The notes below the pieces were generated by a model. It ran no database searches. It saw only the letters and a program-made list of their open reading frames with translations, and was not told the DNA's origin. This document shows positions 22,346-30,103 of a stretch of DNA of 53,497 nucleotides, in pieces (the first letter of the stretch is position 1; every line of letters starts with the position of its first letter). The stretch is taken from assembly GCF_000955975.1 (NCBI RefSeq), contig NZ_JYJF01000042.1, positions 1-53,497 of the forward strand, written 5' to 3'. The stretch is from Saccharothrix sp. ST-888 (GTDB lineage Bacteria > Actinomycetota > Actinomycetes > Streptomycetales > Streptomycetaceae). The position numbers were made by a program, and so were the translations under genes.

Positions 22346-23823
22346 CGCTCCCCTTCCTTGTTCTTGCGCCACCAGGTGCGGAAGGACTCGGCGGGCGGCG
22401 CGGGGGTGTCGCGGGTGTCGGACCACCCGTGCAGCGGGCCGGGCAGTCGGCCGATGCGGCCGCGTCGGGCGAGCGCACGGCCGCCGAGACTCGCCGCCTT
22501 CTGCGCAGCGGCGAGCAGCTGGGGGGAGTCGAGAACTCTGGCTGCGGCCTTCATCGCCACGGCCTCGGCCGTGGGCAGGCGTTCGGAGGTCCGCTTCGCC
22601 TCGACGACCTCGGCCCGCAGGTGGGCCAGGACCTCCGGGATGTTGATCTTTACGGGGCAGGCGTCGTAGCAGGCCCCGCACAGGGTGGAGGCGAAGGGCA
22701 GCAACGCGGCCCCGCTTTTTATGTCACCGTCCACTCCCACCAGCTGCGGGGTGAGTACGGCGCCGATCGGTCCGGGGTAGACCGAGCCGTACGCGTGGCC
22801 GCCGGTGCGCTCGAAGACCGGACAGACGTTGAGGCAGGCCGAGCAACGGATGCAGGCGAGGGCCTGGCGTCCGACGGTGTCGGCGAGGGTGTCGCTGCGG
22901 CCGTTGTCGAGCAGCACCAGGTGGAAGTCCTGCGGCCCGTCGCCGTCGGTGGTGCCGGTCCAGGTGGAGGTGTAGGGGTTCATCCGCTCGCCGGTGGAGG
23001 AGCGGGGTAGCAGCTGGAGGAACACCTCCAGGTCGGACCAGGTGGGGACGACCTTTTCGATGCCCATGACGGTGATCAGGGTCTGCGGGAGGGTGAGGCA
23101 CATCCGGCCGTTGCCCTCGGACTCCACGACGACGACGGTACCGGTGTCGGCCATGGCGAAGTTGGCGCCGGAGACGGCGACCTTGGCGGTGAGGAACTTC
23201 TCGCGCAGGTGCAAGCGGGCGGCCTCCGCGAGTTCGGCCGGGTCGTCGCCCAGCCCGTCGGGCGCCGGTTGCCCCCACTCCCCCATCCTGGCGGTGAAGA
23301 GGTCGCGGATCTCGGTGCGGTTCCTGTGGATCGCCGGGACCAGGATATGGGAGGGCCGGTCGTCGCCCAGCTGGACGATGAGCTCGGCGAGGTCGGTCTC
23401 GTACGCGGTGATCCCTGCCTCAGCGAGGTGTTCGTTGAGGCCGATCTCCTGGGTGACCATGGACTTGACCTTCACGACCTCTTGCTCGCCGGTCGCGCGT
23501 ACCAGGTCGGTGACGATCCGGTTGGCCTCGGCAGCGTCGGCGGCCCAGTGCACGGTTCCGCCCGCCGCGGTGACGGACTGCTCCAACTGCACCAGGTAGC
23601 GGTCGAGATGGCGCGACGTGCGCTTCTTGATCGCGGCAGCCGACTCGCGCAGCGCCTCCCAGTCGTCCAACTCGGAGGCGACGGCGAGGCGCTTGTCGCG
23701 GATGGTGGAGGTGGCCCGTCTGAGGTTGGCGCGCAGCTGGGTGTTCTTCAGTGCCTCGCGGGCGGCGTCGGGGAAGGACGGGGAGCCGAGCCAGACCACG
23801 CCGCGGTCGCCGGGGTTGCTCAT
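22342..23823 (-). CDS. lutB: LutB-like iron-sulfur LUD protein
   Basis: 493 residues. The N-terminal LUD domain includes VVKVKSMVTQEIGLNEHL, SGANFAMADTGTVVVVESEG and PTWSDLEVFLQLLPRSSTGE. Two [4Fe-4S] motifs follow, CIRCSACLNVCPVF and CGACYDACPVKINIP, then an Arg-rich C-terminal tail. It is the electron-transfer subunit of the LutABC L-lactate oxidising system. It overlaps lutA and lutC by ATGA, so the three are made in fixed ratio. Confidence 0.95.
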   Translation of the reverse strand: MSNPGDRGVVWLGSPSFPDAAREALKNTQLRANLRRATSTIRDKRLAVASELDDWEALRESAAAIKKRTSRHLDRYLVQLEQSVTAAGGTVHWAADAAEANRIVTDLVRATGEQEVVKVKSMVTQEIGLNEHLAEAGITAYETDLAELIVQLGDDRPSHILVPAIHRNRTEIRDLFTARMGEWGQPAPDGLGDDPAELAEAARLHLREKFLTAKVAVSGANFAMADTGTVVVVESEGNGRMCLTLPQTLITVMGIEKVVPTWSDLEVFLQLLPRSSTGERMNPYTSTWTGTTDGDGPQDFHLVLLDNGRSDTLADTVGRQALACIRCSACLNVCPVFERTGGHAYGSVYPGPIGAVLTPQLVGVDGDIKSGAALLPFASTLCGACYDACPVKINIPEVLAHLRAEVVEAKRTSERLPTAEAVAMKAAARVLDSPQLLAAAQKAASLGGRALARRGRIGRLPGPLHGWSDTRDTPAPPAESFRTWWRKNKEGER

Positions 23824-24560
23824 CGCGCGGCTCCTTCGGTGGCTGCGAGGATCTCGGCCAGGTGCATGGTCCGGACCGGACTGCCCTGCCTGGAGAGGCC
23901 GCCGCCGATGTGCATGAGGCAGGAGTTGTCGGCCGCGCAGAGGACCTCGGCCCCGGTGGACAGTACCCCGTCCGTCTTGTCGGCGAGCATCGCGGCGGAG
24001 GTCTCGGCGTTCTTGACGGCGAAGGTGCCGCCGAAGCCGCAGCACGCGTCGGCGGCCGGCAGGTCGACCAGCTCGATGTCCTTGACGCCGCTCAGCAGTT
24101 GCAGCGGGCGGTCGCCGAGGCGCAGGCCGCGCAGCGAATGGCAGGTGGGGTGGTAGGTGACGCGGTGCGGGAAGCGGGCGCCGACGTCGGTGACACCGAG
24201 GACGTCGGTCAGGAACTCGGTGAACTCGTGCACTCTGGGCACCACTTCCGCGACCTGCCACTGGAGCTCGGTGTGCCCGTACTGCTCGGCCAGTACCGGG
24301 TGGTTGTCCCGCACCATGCCGGCGCACGACGCGGACGGGGTGACCACCGCGTCGTACTCGGCGAAGGTCCGGGCGAAGCGCGACACCAGTGGCACGGCGT
24401 CCGGGCGGTAGCCGGTGTTGAAGTGCATCTGTCCGCAGCAGGTCTGCTCCTGCGGGAAGTCGACCGTGTGGCCGAGCCGCTCCAGGACGGTCACCACCGC
24501 CCGGCCGGTGCCCGGAAACATGGTGTCGTTGAAGCAGGTGATGAACAGGGCGATACGCAT
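23820..24560 (-). CDS. lutA: LutA-like CCG-domain protein
   Basis: 246 residues with both cysteine-rich CCG motifs, FPQEQTCCGQMHFNTGY and LPAADACCGFGGTF, plus VTPSASCAGMVRDNH and VTYHPTCHSLRGL, which bind iron-sulfur or heterodisulfide-type centres. It is the first Lut gene in transcription order. Its ATG shares a base with the AKR stop (TGATG), so translation of the lactate-oxidising module is coupled to the sugar dehydrogenase. Confidence 0.95.
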   Translation of the reverse strand: MRIALFITCFNDTMFPGTGRAVVTVLERLGHTVDFPQEQTCCGQMHFNTGYRPDAVPLVSRFARTFAEYDAVVTPSASCAGMVRDNHPVLAEQYGHTELQWQVAEVVPRVHEFTEFLTDVLGVTDVGARFPHRVTYHPTCHSLRGLRLGDRPLQLLSGVKDIELVDLPAADACCGFGGTFAVKNAETSAAMLADKTDGVLSTGAEVLCAADNSCLMHIGGGLSRQGSPVRTMHLAEILAATEGAAR

Positions 24561-25555
24561 CAGCCCACCTCCGAAGGGGTCGGCACGTCTGCGGCGAGCA
24601 TCCCGCGCTCCTTCAACTCCGCCCACAGCGCATCCGGGATGGGGTGGTGGAGCATTGCGGCGGCGTCCCGCGCCTCGGCGGCGCTGCGGGTGCCGACCAG
24701 GACGCTCGCTACGGCTGGGTGCCCGAACGGGAATCGCAGGGCGGCGGCGCGCAGCGGCACGCCGTACCGTTCGCAGACGGTCTTGAACCCGATCGCACGC
24801 TCGAGTAGCTGCAGCTGCGCGGGAGCGTAGTCGAAGGTGGCGCCGGGTCTGGGGTCGGCGAGCAGGCCGGAGTTGAAGACCCCGCCGATCACCACGCCGA
24901 CGCCGCGCTGGTGGGCGAGGGGCAGGAGTTCGGTGAGACCGCGCTGGTCGAGGAGGCTGTAGCGACCGGCCAGCAGCACGGCGTCGATGTCCGTCTCGCG
25001 GACGAAGCGGGTGAGCAGGTCGGCGTGGTTCATGCCGACACCGATCGCCCCCACCACGCCCTCTGCGCGCAGCCGTTCCAACTCGGGGTAGGCCTCGGCG
25101 AGGACCTGCTCGGCATGGTCGTCGGGATCGTGCAGGTAGGCGACGTCGATCCGGTCCAGGCCGAGCCGGTTCAGGCTCTCCTCGATGGAGCTGCGCACGC
25201 CCTTCGCACTGAAGTCCCAGCGTCGGCGGTGGGTCGCCGGGACGGCGAAGCCGTTCGCGAGGTCGTCGCCGCCGAGGTCGGCCGGCTCCAGCAGCCTGCC
25301 GACCTTGGTGGACAGTACGTACTCGCTGCGGGGCCTGGCGCTCAGTGCGTCGCCGAGGCGGCGTTCGGACAGGCCGAGGCCGTAGTGCGGGGCGGTGTCG
25401 AAGTAGCGGACGCCCGCCTCCCAGGCGGCTGCCACGGCCTGCTCGGCCTGCTTGTCGGTCACCGCCGTGAACAGGTTGCCGATTCCGGCCCCGCCGAAGG
25501 CGAGTTCGCTGACCCGTACCGGGGTTCGACCCAGTCGGTTGCGGTGCAGGTTCAC
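24560..25555 (-). CDS. Aldo/keto reductase, L-fucose (D-threo-aldose) 1-dehydrogenase-like
   Basis: 331 residues from a GTG at 25555 that overlaps the SDR stop (GTGA). The AKR tetrad is visible: Asp/Tyr in YFDTAPHYGLGLSERRLG, Lys in LSTKVGRLL and His in VAYLHDPDDH. The long form, with DDLANGFAVPATHRRRWDFS, resembles the aldose/pyridoxal dehydrogenase branch acting on L-fucose and D-arabinose. Proposed reaction: L-fucose plus NAD(P)+ to L-fuconolactone, the first step of the pathway. The assignment rests on family resemblance plus neighbours. Confidence 0.85.
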   Translation of the reverse strand: MNLHRNRLGRTPVRVSELAFGGAGIGNLFTAVTDKQAEQAVAAAWEAGVRYFDTAPHYGLGLSERRLGDALSARPRSEYVLSTKVGRLLEPADLGGDDLANGFAVPATHRRRWDFSAKGVRSSIEESLNRLGLDRIDVAYLHDPDDHAEQVLAEAYPELERLRAEGVVGAIGVGMNHADLLTRFVRETDIDAVLLAGRYSLLDQRGLTELLPLAHQRGVGVVIGGVFNSGLLADPRPGATFDYAPAQLQLLERAIGFKTVCERYGVPLRAAALRFPFGHPAVASVLVGTRSAAEARDAAAMLHHPIPDALWAELKERGMLAADVPTPSEVG

Positions 25556-26331
25556 GGCTTCGGCTCCGAGCGAAGGCGCAGGCCGGCCATGCCGCCGTCG
25601 ACCGCGAGGGCGGTGCCGGTGACGCTGCCGGCGGCCGGAGAGGCAAGGTAGGCGATGGCCGTGGCCACCTCCTCGGCGGTGACCAGGCGACCGGTCGGCT
25701 GGCGGCCGTTCAGCGCGGCGCGCTCGGCGGTCGGATCTGCGGCGGCGTCCAGCAGCCGGCCGACCCACGGAGTGTCGACGGTGCCCGGGTTGACGCAGTT
25801 GACCCGGATGCCTTCGCGGACGTGGTCGGCGGCCATGGCGAGGGTGAGCGAGAGCACCGCGCCCTTGGACGCCGAGTACAGGGCGCGCTGCGGCAGCCCG
25901 GCGGTGGCCGCGATGGAGCAGGTGTTGACGATCGAGGCGGTACGCCCCGGATTGGACGACACAGAGCGGCGCAGGTGCGGCAAGGCAGCGCGGGTGACCC
26001 GGACCAGTCCCAGGACGTTGACGTCCAGCACCCGGTGCCACTGCGCGTCGTCGTTGTCCTCGACCGTCCCGGCGGCGCCGATGCCGGCGTTGTTGACCAG
26101 GATGTCGATGCCGCCGAGTGCCTCGGCCGCGCCGATGACGGCGGCGCGGACCGAGGCGTCGTCGCTGACGTCGGCGGTGAAGCCGCGCAGCGAGGCAGGG
26201 GCGGCGCCGGGGTCGAGGTCGAGGACGGCGACCTGCGCGCCGCGCTCGGCGAGCAGCCGGGCGGTGGCCAGGCCGATGCCGGAGGCGCCGCCGGTGACCA
26301 GGGCGGTGAGGCCGTCGAGTTCGGTCGTCAT
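25552..26331 (-). CDS. Short-chain dehydrogenase, 2-keto-3-deoxy-L-fuconate dehydrogenase-like
   Basis: 259 residues of classical SDR: TGGASGIG cofactor loop with VLDLDPG (Asp suggesting NAD+), LVNNAGIGAAG, catalytic Ser in VNTCSIAATAG and YSASK. It likely oxidises 2-keto-3-deoxy-L-fuconate at C4 to the 2,4-diketo acid for the FAH-type hydrolase. It overlaps fucD (ATGA) and the AKR (GTGA). Confidence 0.87.
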   Translation of the reverse strand: MTTELDGLTALVTGGASGIGLATARLLAERGAQVAVLDLDPGAAPASLRGFTADVSDDASVRAAVIGAAEALGGIDILVNNAGIGAAGTVEDNDDAQWHRVLDVNVLGLVRVTRAALPHLRRSVSSNPGRTASIVNTCSIAATAGLPQRALYSASKGAVLSLTLAMAADHVREGIRVNCVNPGTVDTPWVGRLLDAAADPTAERAALNGRQPTGRLVTAEEVATAIAYLASPAAGSVTGTALAVDGGMAGLRLRSEPKP

Positions 26332-27695
26332 GCGCGCTCCTCGGTGTCTGCGCCGCAGAGGTCGGCGGCCGTGTCTGCGGCCCAGAAGGCGCCGTCGGGG
26401 TAGGTGTAGGTGTCGATGGTCGCCTGGTGCATGGTGGCGGAGAAGCCGGGCACGGTGGGCGCCCTGTAGCGGCCGCTGTTGATCACCACCGGGTCGAGGA
26501 AGTGCTGGTGGAGGTGGTCGACGTACTCGACGACGCGGTCCTCGATGGTGCCGGACAGCGCGACGTAGTCGAACATCGACAGGTGCTGGACCAGCTCGCA
26601 CAGGCCCACGCCGCCGGCGTGCGGGCAGACCGGGACGCCGAACTTGGCGGCGAGCAGCAGGATGGCGAGGTTCTCGTTGACGCCGGCCACCCGGGCCGAG
26701 TCCAGCTGGAGGACGTCGATGGCACCGGCCTGGAGGAGCTGCTTGAAGACGATGCGGTTCTGCACGTGCTCGCCGGTGGCGACCTTGATCGGATGGACGC
26801 CCTGCCGGACGGCGGCGTGGCCGAGGACATCGTCGGGGCTGGTGGGCTCCTCGATCCAGTACGGGTCGAACTCGGCGAGGGCGTTCGTCCACTCGATGGC
26901 CTCGGCGACGTTCCAGCGCTGGTTGGCGTCGATCGCCATGCGGATGTCCGGGCCGACGGCCGCGCGGGCGGCGCGGCAGCGGCGGATGTCGTCCTCCAGG
27001 TCGGCGCCGACCTTCAGCTTGATCTGGGTGAATCCGTCGGCGACCGCCTGCTCGGCGAGGCGGGTGAGCTTCTCGTCGCTGTACCCGAGCCAGCCGGGCG
27101 AGGTGGTGTAGGCGGGGTAGCCTCGGCGCAGCAGTTCTGCGGCCCGCTCGCCGGCGCCCTGCTTGCCCTTGGCCAGCAGTTCCAGGGCCTCGTCGGGCGT
27201 CAGTGCGTCCGCGATGTAGCGGAAGTCGACCTGGGACACCAGCCAATCGGGGTCAGCGTCGGCGAGGAGCTGCCACAGGGGCTTGCCCTCGCGCTTGGCG
27301 GCCAGGTCCCAGACGGCGTTGACGACGGCGCCGATGGCCATGTGCATCACGCCCTTCTCGGGGCCGAGCCAGCGCAGCTGGCTGTCGCCGATCAGGTCGC
27401 GGTACAGGGAGCCGGGGTCGGCGCACAGCTCGGCGACGGGGCGTCCGACGATGTGCTCGCGCAGTGCGTCGATGGCGGCGACCTGGACGTCGTTGCCTCG
27501 TCCGATGGTGAACGTGAAGCCGTGGCCCTCGTGGCCGCCGGCGGAGGTGCGCAGCACGACGTACGCGGCGGAGTAGTCGGGGTCGGGGTTCATCGCGTCG
27601 GACCCGTCCAGTTCCCGCGAGGTGGGGAAGCGGATGTCGTAGGTGTCGACGGCGGTGATCCGCGCTGTGGTCGCGGGCAACGTGGTGCCTTTCAT
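26328..27695 (-). CDS. fucD: L-fuconate dehydratase (enolase superfamily)
   Basis: 455 residues, a length typical of FucD. Motifs: FTFTIGRGND in the capping domain, catalytic KLKVG, metal ligands in MAIDANQRWN, WIEEPTSPDD and KVATGEHVQNR, and the general acid/base in VCPHAGGVGLCELVQH. It removes water from L-fuconate to give 2-keto-3-deoxy-L-fuconate. It is the best single indicator that the operon handles L-fucose, although FucD relatives may accept other acid sugars such as L-galactonate or D-arabinonate. Overlaps ATGA with both neighbours. Confidence 0.93.
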   Translation of the reverse strand: MKGTTLPATTARITAVDTYDIRFPTSRELDGSDAMNPDPDYSAAYVVLRTSAGGHEGHGFTFTIGRGNDVQVAAIDALREHIVGRPVAELCADPGSLYRDLIGDSQLRWLGPEKGVMHMAIGAVVNAVWDLAAKREGKPLWQLLADADPDWLVSQVDFRYIADALTPDEALELLAKGKQGAGERAAELLRRGYPAYTTSPGWLGYSDEKLTRLAEQAVADGFTQIKLKVGADLEDDIRRCRAARAAVGPDIRMAIDANQRWNVAEAIEWTNALAEFDPYWIEEPTSPDDVLGHAAVRQGVHPIKVATGEHVQNRIVFKQLLQAGAIDVLQLDSARVAGVNENLAILLLAAKFGVPVCPHAGGVGLCELVQHLSMFDYVALSGTIEDRVVEYVDHLHQHFLDPVVINSGRYRAPTVPGFSATMHQATIDTYTYPDGAFWAADTAADLCGADTEERA

Positions 27696-28543
27696 GCGTT
27701 GGAGAAGGTCTGACGCTGGGTGCCGAGGCCGTCAATGGACAGCTCGACGGTGTCTCCCTCGCGCAGGTACGGGGTGCCGGGCAGCCCCAGAGCCACGCCG
27801 GCCGGGGTACCGGTGTTGATGACGTCGCCGGGGCGCAGCACCATGTACTGGCTGAGGTACCAGACGAGGTACGCGACCTCGAAGATCATGTTCTTGGTGT
27901 CGCCGTCCTGGCGCACGTCGCCGTTGACCGAGAGCCGCAGCCCCAGTGATTGCGGGTCGGCGATCTCATCGGATGTCACCAGCCAGGGGCCCAGCGGGTT
28001 GAAGGTCTCGCAGGACTTCCCGAGGTCCCACTGCGCGGAGTACTCCAGCTGGAACTCACGCTCGGAGACGTCGTTGCTGATCGTGTAACCGGCGATGCAC
28101 GCGCCGGCCTCGGCGGGGCTCGCCAGGTAGCGGGCCTCACGGCCGATGACGACCGCCAGCTCGACCTCCCAGTCGGTCTTCACCGAACCGCGCGGGATCA
28201 GTACCCGGTCGTAGGGGCCGACCACGGTGGAGGGGTCCTTCATGAAGACCACCGGCCGCTCGGGGACGGCCGCTCCCGTCTCCGCCGCGTGGTCACGGTA
28301 GTTGAGGCCGATGCACACCACCTTCCCCGGGCGGGCGATGGGAGCGCCGACGCGCAGGCCGGCTGTGTCGACGGTCGGGAGCGAGCCTTCGGCCAGCGCC
28401 TCCCGGGCCCGGTCGATGCCGCCGGAAGCGAGGAACGCCCCGTCGATGTCGGCGGTCAGGGCTGTGAGCGCGAAGGTGGCGCCGCTCTGGTCGACGACGA
28501 CTGGAGTCTCGGCTCCCGGTGCGCCGATGCGCCCTAGTCTCAT
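27692..28543 (-). CDS. FAH-family hydrolase, 2,4-diketo-3-deoxy-L-fuconate hydrolase-like
   Basis: 283 residues, ATG at 28543 with AGGAGAG upstream. The fumarylacetoacetate-hydrolase fold shows VVCIGLNYRDHAAETGA, VVFMKDPSTVVGPYD, the metal-binding Glu residues in TDWEVELAVVIG, the Asp in GYTISNDVSEREFQ, and GDVINTGTPAGVALG. It is the first gene of the operon. In the diketo-hydrolase pathway this family cuts 2,4-diketo-3-deoxy-L-fuconate to pyruvate and L-lactate, which explains why LutABC are encoded downstream. A 5-oxopent-3-ene-dioate or acylpyruvate hydrolase role would make no sense with these neighbours. Confidence 0.9.
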   Translation of the reverse strand: MRLGRIGAPGAETPVVVDQSGATFALTALTADIDGAFLASGGIDRAREALAEGSLPTVDTAGLRVGAPIARPGKVVCIGLNYRDHAAETGAAVPERPVVFMKDPSTVVGPYDRVLIPRGSVKTDWEVELAVVIGREARYLASPAEAGACIAGYTISNDVSEREFQLEYSAQWDLGKSCETFNPLGPWLVTSDEIADPQSLGLRLSVNGDVRQDGDTKNMIFEVAYLVWYLSQYMVLRPGDVINTGTPAGVALGLPGTPYLREGDTVELSIDGLGTQRQTFSNA

Positions 28544-28971
28544 GTGTTCTCTCCTGTCGTCGCGCCGAGGACCGATGCCTCGCGGCCGCCGATACATCGG
28601 ATGAATCGTGGCGCCCTGACCATACGAGCATCGCCCGCACCACCGCAAGAAGTCCTCCGATGATTGTCGGCAGATTCGGCCTGCTCTCCTCCATGCGCGC
28701 AGTTCAGATGACACATCTCGGGCCGATCGCGCCCTCTCCCCTAACCCGGATATCACGGTTGAGAATCATCCGAGGTCTCCTCTTGTCAGCCAGATGTCCG
28801 ACTCGTAAGGTCCTCACTGCCGCAAGCCATCCGATGACTGCGAGGTCCGCTTCCTACTGTGACGGACCGCCACAACCACGGGCCGGTCGCTCCCTCCGCG
28901 CCGGGCCGCACCGGTTCCGAACTCAGCCCGTCAGGGGCGCCTGCCACCCCAGCCCCAAGGAGATCAGCACC
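28544..28971. promoter_or_regulatory. Divergent control region of the fucose catabolic operon and transporter
   Basis: The 428-bp gap holds no gene but has four related 17-bp sites. Site A, GATACATCGGATGAATC (28591-28607), is a palindrome of form GATnCATCnGATGnATC, 48 bp upstream of the FAH start. B is AAGTCCTCCGATGATTG (28650-28666), E is GAATCATCCGAGGTCTC (28763-28779) and C is AAGCCATCCGATGACTG (28824-28840). A and E resemble each other, as do B and C. They are the likely operators of the FCD-type GntR regulators at 19.7 and 32.8 kb. Confidence 0.6.
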
Positions 28972-30021
28972 ATGAACCCTCGCTCCTCCAAGATCGCGGC
29001 CACGGCCGCCACCGTGGTCGTCCTGGCGGGGTTCGCCACGGCGTGCAACCGCGGCAGCGACTCGAACACCTCCGCCTCCGGCGGCAAGCCGGCCATCGGC
29101 GTCGACCTGCCCCGCGCGGACTCCGACTTCTGGAACTCCTACGCGCAGTACATCAAGCAGGACGGCTCCTCCCAGGGCCTGAACACCCTGCCGGTGAGCA
29201 ACTCCCAGAACGACGTCACCAAGCTCGTCGCCAACGTCCAGGTCTTCCAGAACACCGGCGCCAAGGCCGTCGTGATGGCCCCGCAGGACACCGGTGCCAT
29301 CGCCTCCACCCTCGACCAGCTCTCCGTCAAGAAGATCCCCGTGGTAAGCGTCGACACCCGCCCCGACAAGGGGCAGGTGTACATGGTGGTCCGCGCCGAC
29401 AACAAGGCGTACGGCGCCAAGGCCTGTGAGTTCCTGGGCAAGCAGCTCGGCGGCAAGGGCAAGGTCGCCGAGCTCCAGGGCGCGCTGAGCTCCATCAACG
29501 GCCGCGACCGCTCCGAGGCCTTCGCCGCCTGCATGAAGGAGAAGTTCCCCGACATCCAGGTGATCGAGCTGGCCACCGACTGGAAGGGCGACGTCGCCTC
29601 CGCCAAGCTCCAGTCCACCCTGGCCGCCAACCCGGACCTGGGCGGCATCTACATGCAGGCCGGCGGCGTCTTCCTTCAGCCGACCCTCGCCCTCCTCCAG
29701 CAGAAGGGCCTGCTCAAGCCCGCCGGCCAGCCCGGCCACATCGCGATCATCTCCAACGACGGCATCCCGCAGGAGTTCGACGCGATCCGCAAGGGCGACA
29801 TCGACGCCACCGTCTCCCAGCCGGCCGACCTCTACGCCAAGTACGCGCTGTTCTACGCCCAGGCCGGAGCCGAGGGCAAGACCTTCCAGCCCGGCCCCAC
29901 CGACCACGGGTCGACCATCATCCAGCTGCCGAACGGCCTGGAGGACCAGCTCCCCGCGCCGCTGGTGACCAAGGACAACGTCGACGACAAGTCCCTGTGG
30001 GGCAACAACGTCAGCAAGTAA
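28972..30021 (+). CDS. Sugar ABC transporter substrate-binding lipoprotein, copy 1
   Basis: 349 residues, ATG at 28972 with AAGGAG upstream. It is a lipoprotein (signal peptide ending GFATAC, Cys25) of the periplasmic-binding-protein type used by RbsABC-like importers. Mature features: AIGVDLPRADSDFWNSYAQY, NDVTKLVANVQVF, AVVMAPQDTGAIA, VVRADNKAYGAKACEFLG and IYMQAGGVFLQPTL. It faces the cell exterior and delivers the sugar, presumably L-fucose, to the permease. A hairpin follows directly and may keep its mRNA more abundant than the ATPase message. A damaged close paralogue lies at 33597-34610. Confidence 0.92.
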   Translation: MNPRSSKIAATAATVVVLAGFATACNRGSDSNTSASGGKPAIGVDLPRADSDFWNSYAQYIKQDGSSQGLNTLPVSNSQNDVTKLVANVQVFQNTGAKAVVMAPQDTGAIASTLDQLSVKKIPVVSVDTRPDKGQVYMVVRADNKAYGAKACEFLGKQLGGKGKVAELQGALSSINGRDRSEAFAACMKEKFPDIQVIELATDWKGDVASAKLQSTLAANPDLGGIYMQAGGVFLQPTLALLQQKGLLKPAGQPGHIAIISNDGIPQEFDAIRKGDIDATVSQPADLYAKYALFYAQAGAEGKTFQPGPTDHGSTIIQLPNGLEDQLPAPLVTKDNVDDKSLWGNNVSK

Positions 30022-30034
30022 TCCCCGCACCCTC

Positions 30035-30075
30035 GTGAACGGCGGCGCTCCGAGCCTGCTCAGGCCGCCGTTCAC
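30035..30075 (+). terminator. Attenuating hairpin between SBP and ATPase genes
   Basis: GTGAACGGCGGC (30035-30046) and GCCGCCGTTCAC (30064-30075) form a perfect 12-bp stem with a 17-nt loop, 13 bp after the binding-protein stop and upstream of the ATPase ribosome binding site. Such elements usually let more binding protein than ATPase be made. Confidence 0.65.
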
Positions 30076-30103
30076 GGGAACCCTCGGAAAGGACACCCCC
30101 GCC

